Positions 7,043 through 16,447 are shown, counted from the stretch's first letter. The stretch is DNA of 64,000 nt from Amorphoplanes digitatis (GCF_014205335.1 NZ_JACHNH010000001.1:7434501-7498500); one strand, 5' to 3'. The notes: generated from the sequence alone by a model not told the origin. Made by a program: numbers and translations.

Positions 7043-9601
7043 GTGGCCGGAGTTCGTAACCTGACCCAGGTCGAGGCCGCCGAGCGTGCCCGCCTGCTCG
7101 AGGTAACGGGGTACGACATCGCCCTGGACCTGACCGACGGCCAGGGTGGGCCCGGTACGGGCACCTTCCGCTCGACCACCCGGGTCGATTTCCGCTGCAC
7201 CGAGCCCGGCGCGACGACGTTCATCGAGGTCGCTGCCGCGAGCGTGCGGTCAGCGACGCTCAACGGCGCGCCGGTCGACCTGTCCGGCTGGTCGGCGGAG
7301 GCCGGCCTGACCCTGACCGGCCTGGCGGACCGGAACACGCTGCTCGTCGATGCCGACTTCGCGTACTCGGCGAGCGGGCAGGGCATGCAGCGCAGCGAGG
7401 ACCCGGTCGACAAGGAGATCTACCTCTACAGCCAGTTCGAGACCGCGGACGCCCAGCGCGTGTACGCCGCCTTCGACCAGCCCGACCTGAAGAGCGTCTT
7501 CACCTGGCACGCCACGGTGCCGGCGCACTGGAAGGTCGTCTCGAACATGCCGGTGGACGACACCGTCACGGCCGAGGCGGGCGCGAAGACCGTCCACTTC
7601 GAGACGTCGCCGCGGATGAGCACCTACATCACGGCGCTGTGCGCGGGGCCGTACCACGAGCTGCGCGACAGCCACGACGGCATCGACCTGGGCGTCTACT
7701 GCCGTGCCTCGATGGCGCGCTACCTCGACCCGGACGACCTGTTCCTGATCACCAAGCAGGGCTTCGACTTCTTCCACGAGCAGTTCGGCGTGCGCTACCC
7801 GCTGCCGAAGTACGACCAGCTCTGGGTGCCCGACTTCAACGCCGGCGCGATGGAGAACTTCGGCTGCGTCACGCACGCCGAGGCGCACTACATCTTCCGC
7901 TCGCAGGTCACCGACTACGAGTACGAGCAGCGCGCCAACACGATCCTGCACGAGCTCGCGCACATGTGGTTCGGCGACCTGGTCACCATGCGCTGGTGGA
8001 ACGACCTGTGGCTGAACGAGTCGTTCGCCGAGTGGGCGAGCCACTGGTGCAACACGACCGCGACGCGGTTCACCGACGCCTGGTCGACGTTCCTCTCGGT
8101 GCGCAAGGCGTGGGGCTACCGCCAGGACCAGCTCTCCTCGACGCACCCGGTCTACTGCGAGATGCCGGACCTGGAGGCCGTCGAGGTCAACTTCGACGGC
8201 ATCACCTACGCCAAGGGCGCGAGCGTCATCAAGCAGCTCGTCGCGTACGTCGGGCTGGAGTCCTTCCTCGCCGGGCTGCGGGCGTACTTCCAGCGGCACG
8301 CCTGGGGCAACGCCACCTTCGACGACCTGCTGACCGAGCTGGAGACCGCCTCGGGCCGGGAGCTGCGCAAGTTCGCCGCGCAGTGGCTCGAGACGGCCCA
8401 GGTCAACACGCTGCGCCCGCTGGTGACGATCGGCGCCGACGGCACCTACGAGAGCGTGGTCGTGCGCCAGGAGGCGCCGGCGGCGTACCCGACGCTGCGC
8501 ACCCACCGCATCGGCGTCGGCCTCTACGACCTCGACGGCGACAGCCTGGTCCGCCGGGAGCTGCTCGAGATCGACGTGAGCGGCGAGCGGACCGAGATCC
8601 CCGCGCTGGCCGGGGTCCGGGCCGCGGACGTGCTGCTGGTCAACGACGAGGACCTCACGTACGCGAAGCTGCGCCTCGACGACCGCTCGATGGCGACCGT
8701 CGTGCGGCACATCGCCGGCTTCGAGTCGTCGCTGCCGCGGGCGCTGTGCTGGGCCGCGGCCTGGGACCAGCTGCGCGACGCCGAGTTGGCGGCCCGCGAT
8801 TACATCGCCCTGGTTCGTACCGGGCTGCCGCTGGAGCGCGACATCAACCTGACGACGGCGACGCTGCGCCAGGCGGCCACCACCCTGACGATGTACGCGG
8901 ACCCGAAGTGGGCGCCGACGGGCTGGGCGCAGCTGGCCGAGACGGCCAGGACCACCCTGGCCGCGACCGAGCCGGGCAGCGGCTTCCAGCTGGCCTGGGC
9001 GCGCGCCTTCATCAACGCGGCGCGCGGCGACGAGGACCTGGCCACCCTGCGCGGCTGGCTGAACGGGACCGGGATCCCGGCGGGCCTGACCATCGACACC
9101 GAGCTGCGCTGGACGATCCTCGAGGCGCTGGCCGCCAAGGGCGCGGCGAGCGAGGCGGAGATCGACGAGGAGCTGGCCTCGGACCTGACCGCCAGCGGCG
9201 AGCGGGAGGCCGCCCTCGCCCGGGCCCTGCTGCCGACGTTGGAGAACAAGAGCCGGGTCTGGGCGCAGCTCACCGGCGAGGAGAAGCTGCCGAACTGGCT
9301 CAACCGCTCCTTGCTCCAGGGCTTCCAGGCGTCGACGCAGGTGGAGCTCACCGCGCCGTTCGCCGCGAAGTTCTTCGAGGCCATCGACGCGGTCTGGGCC
9401 CGGTCCGACAGCGAGCCGGCGCAGGAGTTCGCGATGCTGGCCTACCCGGCGTACCAGGTGAGCGAGGAGACGGTCGCGCTGACCGACGCCTGGCTCGCCG
9501 CCGAGGGGCACACGCCGTCGCTGCGCCGCCTGGTCGCCGAGGGACGCGACGGCGTGCTGCGGGCTCTCAAGGCCCGGGCGAAGGACGCCAGCGCGGGTTG
9601 A
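7043..9601 (+). CDS. pepN: Aminopeptidase N (M1 metallopeptidase)
   Basis: An 852-residue cytosolic zinc aminopeptidase that removes N-terminal residues from peptides. The substrate-anchoring GAMEN motif is at about 268-272, the zinc site HELAH at 303-307 with the third ligand Glu326 in NESFAEW, and an ERAP1-like C-terminal helical domain completes the M1 architecture. The GTG at 7043 is chosen as start: GAGGAG lies just upstream and the product then has the usual actinobacterial length. A frame extending 64 codons further upstream has no such site. A strong hairpin follows the stop. Confidence 0.96.
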   Translation: MAGVRNLTQVEAAERARLLEVTGYDIALDLTDGQGGPGTGTFRSTTRVDFRCTEPGATTFIEVAAASVRSATLNGAPVDLSGWSAEAGLTLTGLADRNTLLVDADFAYSASGQGMQRSEDPVDKEIYLYSQFETADAQRVYAAFDQPDLKSVFTWHATVPAHWKVVSNMPVDDTVTAEAGAKTVHFETSPRMSTYITALCAGPYHELRDSHDGIDLGVYCRASMARYLDPDDLFLITKQGFDFFHEQFGVRYPLPKYDQLWVPDFNAGAMENFGCVTHAEAHYIFRSQVTDYEYEQRANTILHELAHMWFGDLVTMRWWNDLWLNESFAEWASHWCNTTATRFTDAWSTFLSVRKAWGYRQDQLSSTHPVYCEMPDLEAVEVNFDGITYAKGASVIKQLVAYVGLESFLAGLRAYFQRHAWGNATFDDLLTELETASGRELRKFAAQWLETAQVNTLRPLVTIGADGTYESVVVRQEAPAAYPTLRTHRIGVGLYDLDGDSLVRRELLEIDVSGERTEIPALAGVRAADVLLVNDEDLTYAKLRLDDRSMATVVRHIAGFESSLPRALCWAAAWDQLRDAELAARDYIALVRTGLPLERDINLTTATLRQAATTLTMYADPKWAPTGWAQLAETARTTLAATEPGSGFQLAWARAFINAARGDEDLATLRGWLNGTGIPAGLTIDTELRWTILEALAAKGAASEAEIDEELASDLTASGEREAALARALLPTLENKSRVWAQLTGEEKLPNWLNRSLLQGFQASTQVELTAPFAAKFFEAIDAVWARSDSEPAQEFAMLAYPAYQVSEETVALTDAWLAAEGHTPSLRRLVAEGRDGVLRALKARAKDASAG

Positions 9602-9605
9602 GTGT

Positions 9606-9648
9606 TTTCGCGGGTCGTGAGGGATTCAATTCCTTGCGACCCGCGAAA
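9606..9648. terminator. Long hairpin terminator after pepN
   Basis: Perfect 12-bp arms TTTCGCGGGTCG and CGACCCGCGAAA, beginning five bases after the pepN stop, with further pairing inside (including G-U pairs) down to a three-base loop. There is no clear T-run, as is common in high-GC actinobacteria. It probably terminates pepN transcription. Confidence 0.7.
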
Positions 9649-9721
9649 CTTACGGGCCCGAAACCCACCGGACACAACTCAGCGTTAGTACGCTGACACT
9701 CCACGTTGATGGAGGTGTCCG

Positions 9722-10282
9722 GTGACGATCGGTGCGAGCCCGGGCGTGCGGTGGACCGCCCCCGAAGGACAGTGGACTGAGCCGGATCTGCACCTCTTCC
9801 CGCAGGACGGGCACCGCTACGAGATCGTCGACGGCAGCCTGCACGTCACCCCGCCCCTGGACGGCCCGCACGAGGCGGCGGTGCGGGCCCTGGTGAAGCT
9901 GCTTCGCGAGGCCGCGCCGAGCGGCTGGTGGGTCTGCGCCCGGCTCGGCGTCGCGCTCGGCGACAGCAACCTGGTCCCGGACGTGACCGTGCTGCGGCCG
10001 CGCTCCTCGGGCGCGATCTGGGCGGACCCGGCCGACGTCGCGCTGGTGGTCGAGGTGGAGACCGCCACGAGCCGGCGCTACGACCGGCTGCTCAAGCCGG
10101 CCCTGTACGCGGACGCCCGCATTCCGGCGTACTGGCGGATCGAGCCGGGCCCGTCGCCGGTGCTGCACACGTACACGCTCGGCCCGGACGGGTATATGCC
10201 CGGCAAGACACTGCAGGGCGCCGACCCGATCAAGGTCGACGCCCCGTTCCCGGTGCTCGTGGCCCCGGCAGTGTGGCTGTAG
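9722..10282 (+). CDS. Uma2-family (DUF820) PD-(D/E)XK nuclease-fold protein
   Basis: A 186-residue Uma2/DUF820 protein. The core shows the restriction-endonuclease fold elements: an early Glu in YEIVDGSLHV, the acidic VPDVTVLRP strand, VVEVETATS and a following basic region with ALYADARIPAYWRIE. The GTG start has GGAGG 6 bases upstream. Uma2 genes are abundant in actinobacteria and cyanobacteria and lack a settled role; they may be linked to mobile DNA. It stands alone, convergent with the DUF5130 gene. Confidence 0.9.
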   Translation: MTIGASPGVRWTAPEGQWTEPDLHLFPQDGHRYEIVDGSLHVTPPLDGPHEAAVRALVKLLREAAPSGWWVCARLGVALGDSNLVPDVTVLRPRSSGAIWADPADVALVVEVETATSRRYDRLLKPALYADARIPAYWRIEPGPSPVLHTYTLGPDGYMPGKTLQGADPIKVDAPFPVLVAPAVWL

Positions 10283-10286
10283 CCGG

Positions 10287-10778
10287 CTAGTGCCGGCCGG
10301 CGTGCGACGCCAGTTGGTCGAGTCCGGACAGCACGCCACCGGCGAGGTCTCCCCCGGCGAACGCGGCGGCCATCGAGAGCGCGGCCAGCTTCGCGTCGCG
10401 GTCGGTGATGCGCTTGCGCGCCTCCGGCCCCGTCACGATCTCCAGGACCCGCTGGTTGGGCGAGACCGCGACGAGCACCGCCGTCGCCGCGCCGTCCAGC
10501 TGACGGTGCAGCTGCTCGGCGTGTTCGCGGGCGGGCTCCTCGAGGTCACCGATGTAGACGCTGAACGTCAGGCCGGTCGACTGGTCGGCGACCCGCAGCG
10601 CCTCGTCGAGCCGGAGCAGCTGGCGGGTCGTGAACGGCCCGTCGAGCGCGTCGATGCCGGCGGGCGACATCGTCAGCTCGGGGTACGCGGTCAGCGTCGG
10701 GCCACCCGGATGGTCGAGAGCGGTCAGCGGCTGTTCCCTGCTCTCGGCGGTCAGGGCCTGAGTCTCACCAACGGTCAC
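10287..10778 (-). CDS. DUF5130 family protein (TPM-like)
   Basis: A 163-residue soluble protein whose central part (LLRLDEALRVADQSTGLTFSVYIGDLEEPAREHAEQL) and AVLVAVSPNQRVLEIVTG strand resemble the TPM phosphatase-like fold described for DUF5130 of actinobacteria. Its start overlaps the end of the upstream small membrane protein gene by 14 bases, so the pair is an operon. The biochemical role is unknown; the partner suggests an association with the respiratory chain. Confidence 0.83.
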   Translation of the reverse strand: MTVGETQALTAESREQPLTALDHPGGPTLTAYPELTMSPAGIDALDGPFTTRQLLRLDEALRVADQSTGLTFSVYIGDLEEPAREHAEQLHRQLDGAATAVLVAVSPNQRVLEIVTGPEARKRITDRDAKLAALSMAAAFAGGDLAGGVLSGLDQLASHAGRH

Positions 10779-11049
10779 TTGCGCCTCCTGTCGGGCCGGG
10801 CCGGACCGGGGCGCCGGAGGAGTCCTCGATGACTCCGGCCGTGAGCGCCGGCCGCGTTCCCGGTGCGGTCACCTGCGCGGGTGACGCCAGGAACCAGATC
10901 GGCCTGAATTCGAAGGGCCGGCCAGGGCGGTAACGGCGGGACGGACGATGCCGGCTACTGCCGGCCGCGCCGGACACCGCGATCACGGCGATGATCGCCA
11001 ATGGAATGACAACGAAGATCAGAATCGTGCTGAATTTCGACAACCTCAA
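10765..11049 (-). CDS. Small one-helix membrane protein, CtaJ-like cytochrome aa3 subunit candidate
   Basis: A 94-residue protein with one N-terminal membrane helix (about 8-28, ILIFVVIPLAIIAVIAVSG) followed by RYRPGRPFEFRPIWFLASP. A single helix plus a 'YRPG.PW...P.WW' type segment is what I recall for the accessory cytochrome aa3 oxidase subunit CtaJ of actinobacteria. Its partner is DUF5130, a combination seen elsewhere. The start codon is uncertain: TTG at 11049 or a nearby TTG two codons later. Confidence 0.6.
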   Translation of the reverse strand: MRLSKFSTILIFVVIPLAIIAVIAVSGAAGSSRHRPSRRYRPGRPFEFRPIWFLASPAQVTAPGTRPALTAGVIEDSSGAPVRPGPTGGASDRW

Positions 11050-11264
11050 CGCCCCCAGGCGTCAAAAGAACCGGCCAATTCACTGTGTTCCCAGTGATCC
11101 GAACGCTAATCACGGTAGCGGAGTGTGGACCGTCACGGGCCGCCGGGTGTCAACACCCCGAAGTGGGATCACCGCACCCACGCGGAAACGGCGCGCAGAT
11201 GCGAAAATCACCCTCACGCGCCGTCCGCGAGGTTTCTGCCGCGGACGGCAGAAGGGGGAAGGTC

Positions 11265-11756
11265 ATGCGCACATCCGTCCCGGCCGCAATCGCGGCGCTT
11301 GTCCTGGCCCTGCCCGTCGTCCTGATCGAGGAATCGCCCTCGCTCGCGGCGGCGACCGTCTTCGTGGAGACCAACCCCAGCACGGTGCCCGCCGGCGACC
11401 AGATCGGAATCCGCGCGAGCTGTGACGACAACCTGAAACCGGCGACCGTGACGATCGACCCGATCGGCGCGATCACGGTGTCGCCGAGCTACGGATTCCT
11501 CACCTCCACGACGCGCGTACCGCCCGCGACCGATGCGGGCGACTATCCCGTACGGCTGAAATGCCCGGACGGAAAGACGGCGGAGAACACGCTGCACGTG
11601 GTCGTGAAGGTGGAACCGGCGCGCGGCCCGGCGACGGGCGGCGGCGGCACCGCGCCGCGCCTGTCCGCGGGCGCGATGATCGGCGGCGGGCTGGCCACGG
11701 TGGTGGCCGGCGTGGTCCTCGGCGTGGTGGCCGTCCGGCGCCGCCGCCTCGGCTGA
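11265..11756 (+). CDS. Secreted, C-terminally membrane-anchored protein
   Basis: A 163-residue surface protein. It has an N-terminal signal peptide (MRTSVPAAIAALVLALPVVL, cleavage near LAAA), a beta-rich Ig-like middle with two cysteines (ASCDD and LKCPDG) that could form a disulphide, a Gly/Thr linker and a C-terminal hydrophobic helix (GGGLATVVAGVVLGVVAV) with an RRRR stop-transfer. No LPXTG motif precedes the helix. The ATG after GGGGGAAGG is chosen over an upstream in-frame start because it gives a proper signal peptide. It lies 11 bases before the sortase gene and is probably its operon partner. Confidence 0.82.
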   Translation: MRTSVPAAIAALVLALPVVLIEESPSLAAATVFVETNPSTVPAGDQIGIRASCDDNLKPATVTIDPIGAITVSPSYGFLTSTTRVPPATDAGDYPVRLKCPDGKTAENTLHVVVKVEPARGPATGGGGTAPRLSAGAMIGGGLATVVAGVVLGVVAVRRRRLG

Positions 11757-11767
11757 GGCGGCGGCGG

Positions 11768-12568
11768 ATGCCCCGCCCGGCGGTGTCGCGGCCGGAGCCA
11801 CCCGGCCCGCGCATGCCCGAGTCCGTTCTCCGGCGCCGCCCGGCCGAGGTGGTGTCCCGGCCGGCTCCCCCGCCCGCACCCGCTCCCCCGCCGGCGCCGG
11901 CCCGCCCGCCGGGCGGTCGCGGGCTGCCGGCCCCGCACCCGGTCCGCGGCCGCCGCCAGATGCCACTCGGCCTGGCCGCGGTGATCCTGGTCTTCATCGG
12001 TCTGTTCACGGTGGCCACGGGGATCGGCGCGGCGACCGGCTTCAACCTGCGCGACCTCCTCAAGGGCCCGGACAAGCCGCCGCCGAGGGCATTCCCGGTG
12101 CTGAGCCCCAGCGCGCCCGAGCGCCTGATGATCCCGGCGATCAAGGTGGCGGCGCCGATCCTGAACGTCGGCCTGGCCAAGGACGGCTCGGTCGGCACGC
12201 CGCCGCTGAAGCGGCACAACGAGGTGGGCTGGTTCGACCAGGGCCCGACGCCGGGGCAGTTCGGGCCGGCGCTGATCGTCGGCCACGCGGACACCAGGAC
12301 GGGCCCGTCGGTCTTCCACGACCTGGGCAGGCTGAAGCCGGGTCAACGGATCGAGATCCTCCGCGAGGACAACCGGGTGGCGGTCTTCCGGATCAACTCG
12401 GTCGAGCACTTCGACAAGGAGAAGCTGCCGATCAAGCGCGTCTACGGCGACTACAGCAGGCCGTCGCTGCGGCTGGTGACGTGCGGCGGTAACTGGCTCG
12501 GCGGCGAACGGGGCTACAGCGACAACGTCATCGTCTTCGCCAGCCTGACCGGCACCAAGGACGCCTGA
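11768..12568 (+). CDS. Class F sortase
   Basis: A 266-residue membrane-anchored transpeptidase. A Pro-rich cytosolic N-terminus (about 60 residues) is followed by one membrane helix (66-89) and the sortase barrel. The catalytic residues are His173 (VGHADT), Cys239 (LVTCGG) and Arg248 (ERGYSDN). Class F sortases of actinobacteria attach surface proteins to peptidoglycan or act as housekeeping enzymes. The upstream gene encodes a secreted protein with a C-terminal helix. An LPITG protein elsewhere in the window (62.5 kb) is another possible substrate. Confidence 0.93.
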   Translation: MPRPAVSRPEPPGPRMPESVLRRRPAEVVSRPAPPPAPAPPPAPARPPGGRGLPAPHPVRGRRQMPLGLAAVILVFIGLFTVATGIGAATGFNLRDLLKGPDKPPPRAFPVLSPSAPERLMIPAIKVAAPILNVGLAKDGSVGTPPLKRHNEVGWFDQGPTPGQFGPALIVGHADTRTGPSVFHDLGRLKPGQRIEILREDNRVAVFRINSVEHFDKEKLPIKRVYGDYSRPSLRLVTCGGNWLGGERGYSDNVIVFASLTGTKDA

Positions 12569-12575
12569 CGGGCCC

Positions 12576-13118
12576 TTACGCGGCCTCGGCCTCGAGCGGC
12601 TTGGGCAGGTCGAGCCAGTCCGCCCAGCGCGGGTCCGGGGTGCGGTGGCCCAGCACCCGCCAGGCGACGCCCCGGGGTGCGGCGGGCGCCGCGTGCAGGC
12701 GCCAGCCCAGCTCGGCCGGCGTCTTGTCGCCCTTGCTGTGGTTGCACTTCGCGCAGGCCGCCACCACGTTGTCCCAGGCGTGCAGGCCGCCCCGGCTGCG
12801 GGGGAAGACGTGGTCGATGGTCTCGGCCGAGCCGCGGCAGTATGCGCAGCGGCCGCCGTCGCGGGCGAAGATCGCCCGGCGGGACAGGCCGACGTGCGTG
12901 CGGTACGGGACCTTCACGTACCTGGTCAGGCGCACTACCGACGGGACCGGGAGTGCCTGCCGCGCGCTGTGCAGGATGCCGTCCCCGTCGGAGACGCATT
13001 CCGCCTTGGTGGTGAGCACCAGGATGGTCGCCCGACGCACCGACACGACGCACAGCGGCTCGTAGGTGGCGTTCAATACCAACGCGGAGGAGCCGACTGC
13101 GGGTCGTATGTCAGGCAT
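12576..13118 (-). CDS. HNH endonuclease
   Basis: A 180-residue protein with a compact HNH domain: zinc-knuckle cysteines C91-x-x-C94 (CAYC), the metal/catalytic pair D102-H103 (IDHVFPRSRGG) and C122-x-x-C125-N126-H127 (CAKCNH). The N-terminal half (LVLNATYEPLCVVSVRRA) is the conserved partner domain of this widespread actinobacterial HNH family, whose physiological DNA target is unknown. The ATG at 13118 has GAAGG at proper spacing; a GTG three codons upstream does not. It converges on the sortase gene with 7 bases between stops. Confidence 0.93.
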   Translation of the reverse strand: MPDIRPAVGSSALVLNATYEPLCVVSVRRATILVLTTKAECVSDGDGILHSARQALPVPSVVRLTRYVKVPYRTHVGLSRRAIFARDGGRCAYCRGSAETIDHVFPRSRGGLHAWDNVVAACAKCNHSKGDKTPAELGWRLHAAPAAPRGVAWRVLGHRTPDPRWADWLDLPKPLEAEAA

Positions 13119-13341
13119 CGTGATCACCCTTCGGGGTAGGTGCTTGTAACCGCTCCCATGTGCTTGTGGTCATAGGGCGAGCGCCGGATCTACCGGTGCT
13201 CGTGCGCCAATAGTCCCTGATGAATGACGAATTTGCGAGCAGAATCTGCGGTCGTCCCGTAAACGTCTGAGGTCTCGCGGGTGTACGTCCGCCCGCCCCG
13301 CGGCTGCGGGCGCGGGCCGCGGGCCGGTAGGTTAAGGCCCC

Positions 13342-14436
13342 GTGATCCTGCTAGCCCCTCCTCCCACACCGGCCCCCTCCGGCTCCGCCGATCTCTTCAG
13401 CGTGCCCGGGCCCACCGAGCTGTCGTCGTCCTGCAAGACGGACGCGCTCTGTTCGTGGGTCCTGGAGCAGACCGGCATACAGTGGCTCGCCAACAGCAGC
13501 TACGTGATCGTCGTCAAGCCGCTGCGGATCATCCTGATCGTCCTGATCGCGATCCTCATCCGATGGCTGCTGCGCCGCGGCATCCGGCGGCTGACGGCCA
13601 CCACGTCGCGGGCCGAGATGCCGGCCCTGCTCAAGCCCCTGCGCGAGCGCACCGACAAGGAGCAGGAGGCGGCCGAGAGCACCTACATCCCCGAGCGCCG
13701 CCGGCAGCGGGCCGAGGCGATCGGGTCGGTGCTGAGCAGCTTCGTCACCGCGGTCGTCTTCACCATCGCGACGCTGCTGGTCCTCGGCGAGCTCGGCTTC
13801 AACCTCGCGCCGCTGCTGGCCAGCGCCGGCATCGTCGGGGTTGCCGTCGGCTTCGGCGCGCAGAGCCTGGTCAAGGACCTGATCGCCGGCCTCTTCATGC
13901 TTCTCGAGGACCAGTACGGCGTCGGCGACACGGTCGACCTCGGCGACGCCATCGGGATCGTCGAGACGGTCGGGCTGCGGGTCACCACCGTCCGGGACAT
14001 GCAGGGCGTGCTCTGGTACGTCCGCAACGGCGAGATCATCCGGGTCGGCAACAAGAGCCAGGGCTGGGCCATGGTGGTCATCGACGTCCCGATCGGCTTC
14101 GTCAACTCCGAGGAGGCGACCGCGGTGCTGCGCGCGGCCGCGCTCGCCCTTGCCGAGGAGCCGTCGCACTCGACCGAGTTCCTCGAACCGCCGGAGGTCA
14201 TCGGCGTCGACCAGCTGACCGTGGACGGCGCGGTCATCCGGACCATCGCCAAGACCACCGCCACCAGCCGGATCACCATCCAGCGGGAGCTGCGCCGCCG
14301 GCTCACCGAGGCGCTGGAGACCGCCGGGATCAGCGAGCGGATCGCCGTGTCGCGGATGCTGCCCCGCGCGGCGGCGCCCCCGAGCTATACCCACCCATCG
14401 CCGACCCCGCCGGATACGACCGGGGGCGCTACCTGA
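13342..14436 (+). CDS. Small-conductance mechanosensitive channel (MscS family)
   Basis: A 364-residue channel protein. An N-terminal periplasmic/exterior stretch with two cysteines precedes one membrane helix (about 52-74), then helices near 133-155 and the pore-lining helix LLASAGIVGVAVGFGAQSLV (Gly/Ala-packed, as in MscS TM3). The beta domain follows (DQYGVGDTVDLGDAIGIVETVGLRVT) and a soluble alpha/beta tail. It opens under membrane tension to release osmolytes. The GTG start is preceded by AAGG. The C-terminus is Pro/Thr-rich. Confidence 0.94.
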   Translation: MILLAPPPTPAPSGSADLFSVPGPTELSSSCKTDALCSWVLEQTGIQWLANSSYVIVVKPLRIILIVLIAILIRWLLRRGIRRLTATTSRAEMPALLKPLRERTDKEQEAAESTYIPERRRQRAEAIGSVLSSFVTAVVFTIATLLVLGELGFNLAPLLASAGIVGVAVGFGAQSLVKDLIAGLFMLLEDQYGVGDTVDLGDAIGIVETVGLRVTTVRDMQGVLWYVRNGEIIRVGNKSQGWAMVVIDVPIGFVNSEEATAVLRAAALALAEEPSHSTEFLEPPEVIGVDQLTVDGAVIRTIAKTTATSRITIQRELRRRLTEALETAGISERIAVSRMLPRAAAPPSYTHPSPTPPDTTGGAT

Positions 14437-14562
14437 CCTGTGCGAACGGCATGATGGGGGATGTCCGACCTCCACCGAATGGCCGACATTTCCCCCGTAC
14501 GCCCTAGCCAGGACTCGGACGATCGGGCAGAATCTCGCAAAGAGCATCTGCACATGCAGCGT

Positions 14563-14606
14563 CACGTTCGCGCGGGCTCCGAATCCGGAGAAACCTCGCG
14601 AACGTG
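14563..14606. terminator. Two-step hairpin between mscS and the MFS gene
   Basis: Outer arms CACGTTCGCG / CGCGAACGTG are perfect 10-mers, and inside them CTCCG-AATC-CGGAG forms a second perfect stem. The structure lies 127 bases after the mscS stop and 52 bases before the MFS start, so it could end the first transcript or act in the leader of the second. Confidence 0.5.
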
Positions 14607-14657
14607 TCCGGCCGGCCGTCGGCGATCCCGCCGGCCGTCGCGATCGATGGAGGCCTG

Positions 14658-16025
14658 GTGTCGGACGACCGACCCGCCGCGCAGCCGGCCGAACGGGCCG
14701 GCGGCGGGACGGAGCCGGAGCGCCCCGTGACTTTCCGGGAACTCTTCGCCGTTCAGGAGTACCGCGCGCTCTACGTCTCGCTGGTGGTGAGCTGGCTCGG
14801 CGACTACCTGGCCCGCGCGGCGATCGTCGTGCTGGTCTACCAGCAGACCGAGTCCGTGCTGCTCTCCGCGGTGTCCTTCGCCGTGAGCTACGTGCCGTGG
14901 ATCATCGGCGGCCCGGTGCTGGCCGCGCTCGCCGACCGCTACCCCTACCGCCGCGTCCTGATCGTCGCCGACCTGGCCCGGGCCGTCCCGATCGCGCTGA
15001 TCGCGCTGCCCGGCATGAACGTCTACGTCATCATCCTGCTGCTCTTCGTGGCGATGCTCGGCGCACCGCCCACCCAGGCGGCGCGCTCCGCCATGCTGCC
15101 GCTGATCCTCGACCGCCGCCAGCTCGTCACCGGCCTGGCCGTCAACGCCTCGACCTCGCAGGCCGCCCAGGTCTTCGGCTACCTGGCCGGCGCCACGCTC
15201 GCCGTCGGGATAAGCCCCCGGCTGGGCGTCGCGCTCGACGCGGTCTCCTTCGTCGTCTCCGCCGGCCTGATCGCGATGGGCGTCCGGACGCGGCCGGCGG
15301 CACACAGCCGCGCCGAGCGCCGGCACCTGCTGCGGGAGACCGGCGAGGGCTTCCGACTGGTCTTCGGTACGCCCCTGCTGCGCTCGATCGCGCTCATCGT
15401 CTTCGCCCTGACCACCTTCACGGTCCTGCCCGAGGGCCTGGCCGCCGGATGGGCCGTGCTGTTCCACGAGGATCCCTCCGCCCGCGGCTTCGACCAGGGC
15501 CTGATCATGGCCGCCGGCCCGGTCGGCTTCGTCATCGGCGGCCTCGGGATCAGTCGGCTGGTCCGCCAGTCGCGGCGCCACCGGCTGGTCAAGCCGCTCG
15601 CCCTGCTGGCGCCGACGGCGCTGGCCGTGACCGTCTTCGCGCCGAACGCCGCCACCGTCGCCGCGCTCGTCGTGATCTCCGGCATCGCGCAGGGCGGGCT
15701 GATGCCCACCCTCAACGCCGAGTTCGTGCTGGCCCTGCCGCACGGCTACCGCGCACGGGCGTTCGGCGTCATGCAGGGTGGCCTGCAAGCCACCCAGTGC
15801 TTCGCCGTGATCGCCACCGGCGCCCTGGCACAGATCTCGTCGATCCCCCTGGTCGTCGGCCTGTGGAGCGTCAGCGGGCTGCTGCTGATGCTGGCGCTGG
15901 TCGTCTACCTGCCCCGAGTGGCCGCCGACGGGAGCACCGAGGTGGTCCCCGCGCCGAGCGTGCCGGCAACGCGCGTCACACCGGATCCGGTCCGGCCAGG
16001 TCCTGCTGGCAAACTGGACGGGTGA
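14658..16025 (+). CDS. MFS transporter
   Basis: A 455-residue major-facilitator permease with about 12 hydrophobic segments. It opens with TFRELFAVQEYRALYVSLVVSWLGDYLARAA, has the loop 2-3 motif LADRYPYRRVLIVADL and a second-half repeat around RLVRQSRRHRLVKPLALL. It resembles the drug/unknown-substrate exporters of the MFS '_MefA/DHA3-like' group. The GTG at 14658 is chosen because GGAGG lies just before it. Its stop overlaps the GTG of the haemoglobin gene (GTGA), so the two are coupled. Substrate unknown. Confidence 0.88.
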   Translation: MSDDRPAAQPAERAGGGTEPERPVTFRELFAVQEYRALYVSLVVSWLGDYLARAAIVVLVYQQTESVLLSAVSFAVSYVPWIIGGPVLAALADRYPYRRVLIVADLARAVPIALIALPGMNVYVIILLLFVAMLGAPPTQAARSAMLPLILDRRQLVTGLAVNASTSQAAQVFGYLAGATLAVGISPRLGVALDAVSFVVSAGLIAMGVRTRPAAHSRAERRHLLRETGEGFRLVFGTPLLRSIALIVFALTTFTVLPEGLAAGWAVLFHEDPSARGFDQGLIMAAGPVGFVIGGLGISRLVRQSRRHRLVKPLALLAPTALAVTVFAPNAATVAALVVISGIAQGGLMPTLNAEFVLALPHGYRARAFGVMQGGLQATQCFAVIATGALAQISSIPLVVGLWSVSGLLLMLALVVYLPRVAADGSTEVVPAPSVPATRVTPDPVRPGPAGKLDG

Positions 16026-16447
16026 GCGCAGCAGACGAACAACCGGAAGCCAGCTTCTTCGAGGCCGTCGGCGGCGAGCCGACCTTCCGCCGGCTCGTCG
16101 ACGCGTTCTACGAGGGCGTCGCGCGCGACCCCCTGCTGCGCCCGATGTACCCCGAGGAGGACCTCGGCCCGGCCGCCGACCGCCTGACCCTGTTCCTGAT
16201 GCAGTACTGGGGCGGCCCGAACACCTACTCGGCCAGCCGCGGCCACCCGCGGCTGCGAATGCGGCACGCCCCGTTCCGGGTCGGCCCGGCCGAGCGCGAC
16301 GCCTGGCTGCTGCACATGCGCGCCGCGGTCGACTCGCTGCACCTGCCCGAGCCGCACCACAGCGCCCTCTGGGACTACCTCGAGCGGGCCGCCTACTTCA
16401 TGGTCAACACGATGGAGGCACATCCCGGCGGCCAGCCCACTCGTTGA
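16022..16447 (+). CDS. Truncated haemoglobin, group II (trHbO type)
   Basis: A 141-residue 2-on-2 globin that binds haem and O2 or other diatomic gases. The family signature is visible: F-F-E-A-V-G-G at the start of helix A/B, Y30 in the B helix region (VDAFYEGVA), LFLMQYWGGP in helix E, the proximal His82 (LRMRHAPF) and a Trp in AWLLHM at the G8 position typical of group II. It overlaps the upstream MFS gene by 4 bases. Group II globins of actinobacteria are linked to O2 handling near the respiratory membrane. The link to an MFS permease is unexplained. Confidence 0.93.
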   Translation: MSAADEQPEASFFEAVGGEPTFRRLVDAFYEGVARDPLLRPMYPEEDLGPAADRLTLFLMQYWGGPNTYSASRGHPRLRMRHAPFRVGPAERDAWLLHMRAAVDSLHLPEPHHSALWDYLERAAYFMVNTMEAHPGGQPTR

